This document shows, piece by piece, positions 5,131 through 6,138 of a DNA stretch of 6,138 nt. The stretch lies in the NCBI GenBank assembly GCA_048201975.1, contig DBFBGQ010000113.1:1-6138 (forward strand), given 5' to 3'. Source of the stretch: Egerieenecus sp048201975. GTDB taxonomy: Bacteria > Bacillota > Clostridia > Christensenellales > Aristaeellaceae. Under the pieces are notes generated by a model. The model was not told the origin of the DNA. It ran no database searches and saw nothing but the letters and a program-made list of their open reading frames with translations. Both the position numbers and the translations under genes were made by a program. Within the stretch, counting starts at the first letter, position 1; every line of letters begins with the position of its first letter.

Positions 5131-5948
5131 TCGCGTATCCCGGCGTGCCGGGGAGCTTTTCGGAGAGCGCAGCCCGGGAGGCCTTTCCCCAGGGGGAGGC
5201 CAGGGGCTACGGCACATTCGCCCAGGCGGCGGAGGCGGCGCAAAGCGGCGCGGCGGACTACGCGCTGCTGCCGGTGGAGAATTCCTTTGCCGGGGCGGTG
5301 CTGCCCACCTACGGGCTGTTGGAGGGGCTGCGGCTGCACATTGTGGGCGAAACCCTGCGGCGGGTGCGGCATCAGCTGCTGGCCCTGCCCGGCGCCACCC
5401 TGGAGGGGCTGCGGACCATTTCCTCCCATCCCCAGGCCATCGCCCAGTGCGACGCCTTTCTGGCCACGGTGCCCTGGGCGCGGCCGGTCCCCTCGGCCAA
5501 CACGGCCATCAGCGCCCAGGAGGTGGCCGCCTCCGGGGACCTGACCCGGGCCGCCATCGCCAGCGCCCGGGCGGCGGAGCGCTACGGCCTGGCCGTGCTG
5601 CGCGGGGACATCCAAACCAGCCAGACCAACACCACCCGCTTTTTGATCCTCTCCCGGGAGGAAACGCCCCTGGCCGACCCGGACAAGGCCACCGTGGTTT
5701 TTCGGGTCAACGACCAGGTGGGCGCCCTGGCCCGGGTGCTGACCTCCTTTGCGGAGAACGGGCTGAACATGTCCCGCATTGAGTCCCGCCCCCTGCCGGA
5801 GACTCCCTTTCAGTATTTCTTCTCCGCGGACTTTGTGGGCGCCATGGACGCGGCGCACCTGCGGCGGGCCATGGACAAGGCCCGCCCCCTCACCGGGGAG
5901 ATTCGCCTGCTGGGGGTCTACCCCCGGGGCCAGGTGCAGAATCCCTGA
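5118..5948 (+). CDS. pheA: Prephenate dehydratase with C-terminal ACT domain
   Basis: PheA decarboxylates and dehydrates prephenate to phenylpyruvate, the committed step to phenylalanine. The 276-residue product is a monofunctional dehydratase; no chorismate mutase is fused to it. The catalytic domain spans about 1-180, with GVPGSFSES (9-17), LPVENSFAGAV (51-61), SHPQAIAQC (103-111) and the TTRF motif (172-175) typical of the active site. The C-terminal ACT domain (about 190-272) carries GALARVL (202-208) and ESRP (222-225), the motifs that bind Phe for feedback inhibition. The start ATG at 5118 has AAGGAG (5104-5109) at 8-nt spacing. An in-frame ATG at 5100 would lie before that site. The gene overlaps aroC by 13 nt. 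It is the last gene of the operon and explains why the leader should sense Phe. Confidence 0.95.
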   Translation: MRPVIAYPGVPGSFSESAAREAFPQGEARGYGTFAQAAEAAQSGAADYALLPVENSFAGAVLPTYGLLEGLRLHIVGETLRRVRHQLLALPGATLEGLRTISSHPQAIAQCDAFLATVPWARPVPSANTAISAQEVAASGDLTRAAIASARAAERYGLAVLRGDIQTSQTNTTRFLILSREETPLADPDKATVVFRVNDQVGALARVLTSFAENGLNMSRIESRPLPETPFQYFFSADFVGAMDAAHLRRAMDKARPLTGEIRLLGVYPRGQVQNP

Positions 5949-5964
5949 TGCGTTCCCCTGGCAA

Positions 5965-5997
5965 AGGCCGGTTTCCCGCTTTTTAGGAAACCGGCCT
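5965..5997 (+). terminator. Hairpin after pheA, possible terminator
   Basis: Bases 5965-5976 (AGGCCGGTTTCC) pair perfectly with 5986-5997 over 12 bp, with a 9-nt loop (5977-5985). It lies 17 nt after the pheA stop. The run of five T is in the loop and no T tract follows the stem, so it is not a canonical intrinsic terminator by itself. It may stabilise the 3' end or act together with the next hairpin. Confidence 0.5.
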
Positions 5998-6000
5998 CAG

Positions 6001-6134
6001 CGTGTCGAAAAAGTGGGAAAACCCACTTTTTCGAGGAAGCAACTTCGGCCAACCAGAGGTCGTCCGAAGTTGTAAGGAATTGATTTTGCAAGCAAAATCA
6101 ACCACCCGCGAAGCCGGCGGAGCCGGCTTACACG
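6001..6134. repeat. Four-hairpin nested inverted-repeat cluster (element C)
   Basis: The short outer arms CGTGT (6001-6005) and ACACG (6130-6134) enclose four consecutive hairpins. They are 6005-6034 (13 bp), 6040-6072 (9 bp with an inner ACC/GGT), 6080-6101 (9-10 bp, TTGATTTTGC/GCAAAATCAA) and 6111-6129 (8 bp, AAGCCGGC/GCCGGCTT). T6005 is shared between the outer arm and the first hairpin. The arrangement resembles element A at the other end of the window, though the two share little primary sequence. The window ends 4 nt later, so the element may be cut. It looks like an interspersed palindromic element; its identity is unknown to me. Confidence 0.65.
6005..6034. terminator. Bidirectional terminator-like hairpin
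   Basis: A 13-bp perfect stem (6005-6017/6022-6034) has an AAAA loop. Its core is GTGGG/CCCAC flanked by five A and five T, so transcripts from either side would read a G/C stem followed by a U tract. That is the form of a bidirectional intrinsic terminator, though the GC stem is only 5 bp. It could end the operon, but it is also the first hairpin of a larger repeat cluster. Confidence 0.5.
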
Positions 6135-6138
6135 AATG

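Overview
The window holds one complete, tightly packed operon for chorismate and phenylalanine biosynthesis, all on the + strand: DAHP synthase (aroF), 3-dehydroquinate synthase (aroB), EPSP synthase (aroA), chorismate synthase (aroC) and prephenate dehydratase (pheA). The genes are GC-rich with strong G/C third-position bias. They use AGGAG-type ribosome binding sites, overlap or nearly abut, and encode Firmicutes-like variants: a type I-beta DAHP synthase with an N-terminal ferredoxin-like domain, and a chorismate synthase with GQSHG in place of GESHG. This suggests a high-GC member of the Clostridia, possibly an Oscillospiraceae-type gut bacterium. That assignment is inferred from gene content and style; no phylogenetic marker is present.

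Layout. Bases 1-338 hold no credible gene but are rich in nested inverted repeats, including a cloverleaf-like element (11-135) and a second nested structure (171-257). A consensus sigma-A promoter (TTGACA, 18 nt, TATAAT; 339-368) drives a leader of about 260 nt. The leader encodes a 33-residue peptide (422-523) with its own ribosome binding site and 8 Phe codons, followed by an intrinsic terminator (568-597) just before aroF (635-1651). Then come aroB (1684-2760), aroA (2771-4036), aroC (4033-5130) and pheA (5118-5948). After pheA there is a 12-bp hairpin and a cluster of four more hairpins (6001-6134) running to the window edge.

The most interesting feature is the leader. Its Phe-rich peptide, its terminator, and an alternative pairing (507-513 with 582-588, plus 522-525 with 573-576) that would dismantle the terminator together form a textbook ribosome-mediated phenylalanine attenuator. 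Such leaders are classical in enterobacteria (pheL-pheA). Gram-positive bacteria more often use T-box or protein-based control for amino-acid operons, and no T-box acceptor motif is visible here. The inferred logic: when Phe-tRNA is scarce the ribosome stalls in the Phe codons, 507-525 stays free, the terminator is broken and the operon is read. When Phe is plentiful the ribosome reaches the stop codon at 521-523, covers that segment and the terminator forms.

How the genes work together. AroF makes DAHP and AroB cyclises it to 3-dehydroquinate. The next steps (dehydratase, shikimate dehydrogenase, shikimate kinase) are not encoded here. AroA and AroC then finish chorismate, and PheA commits prephenate to phenylpyruvate. 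Chorismate mutase, tyrA, aroD, aroE and aroK are absent, so the operon joins pathway entry to the Phe exit. Phe may be sensed at three points: the leader peptide, the AroF N-terminal domain and the PheA ACT domain.
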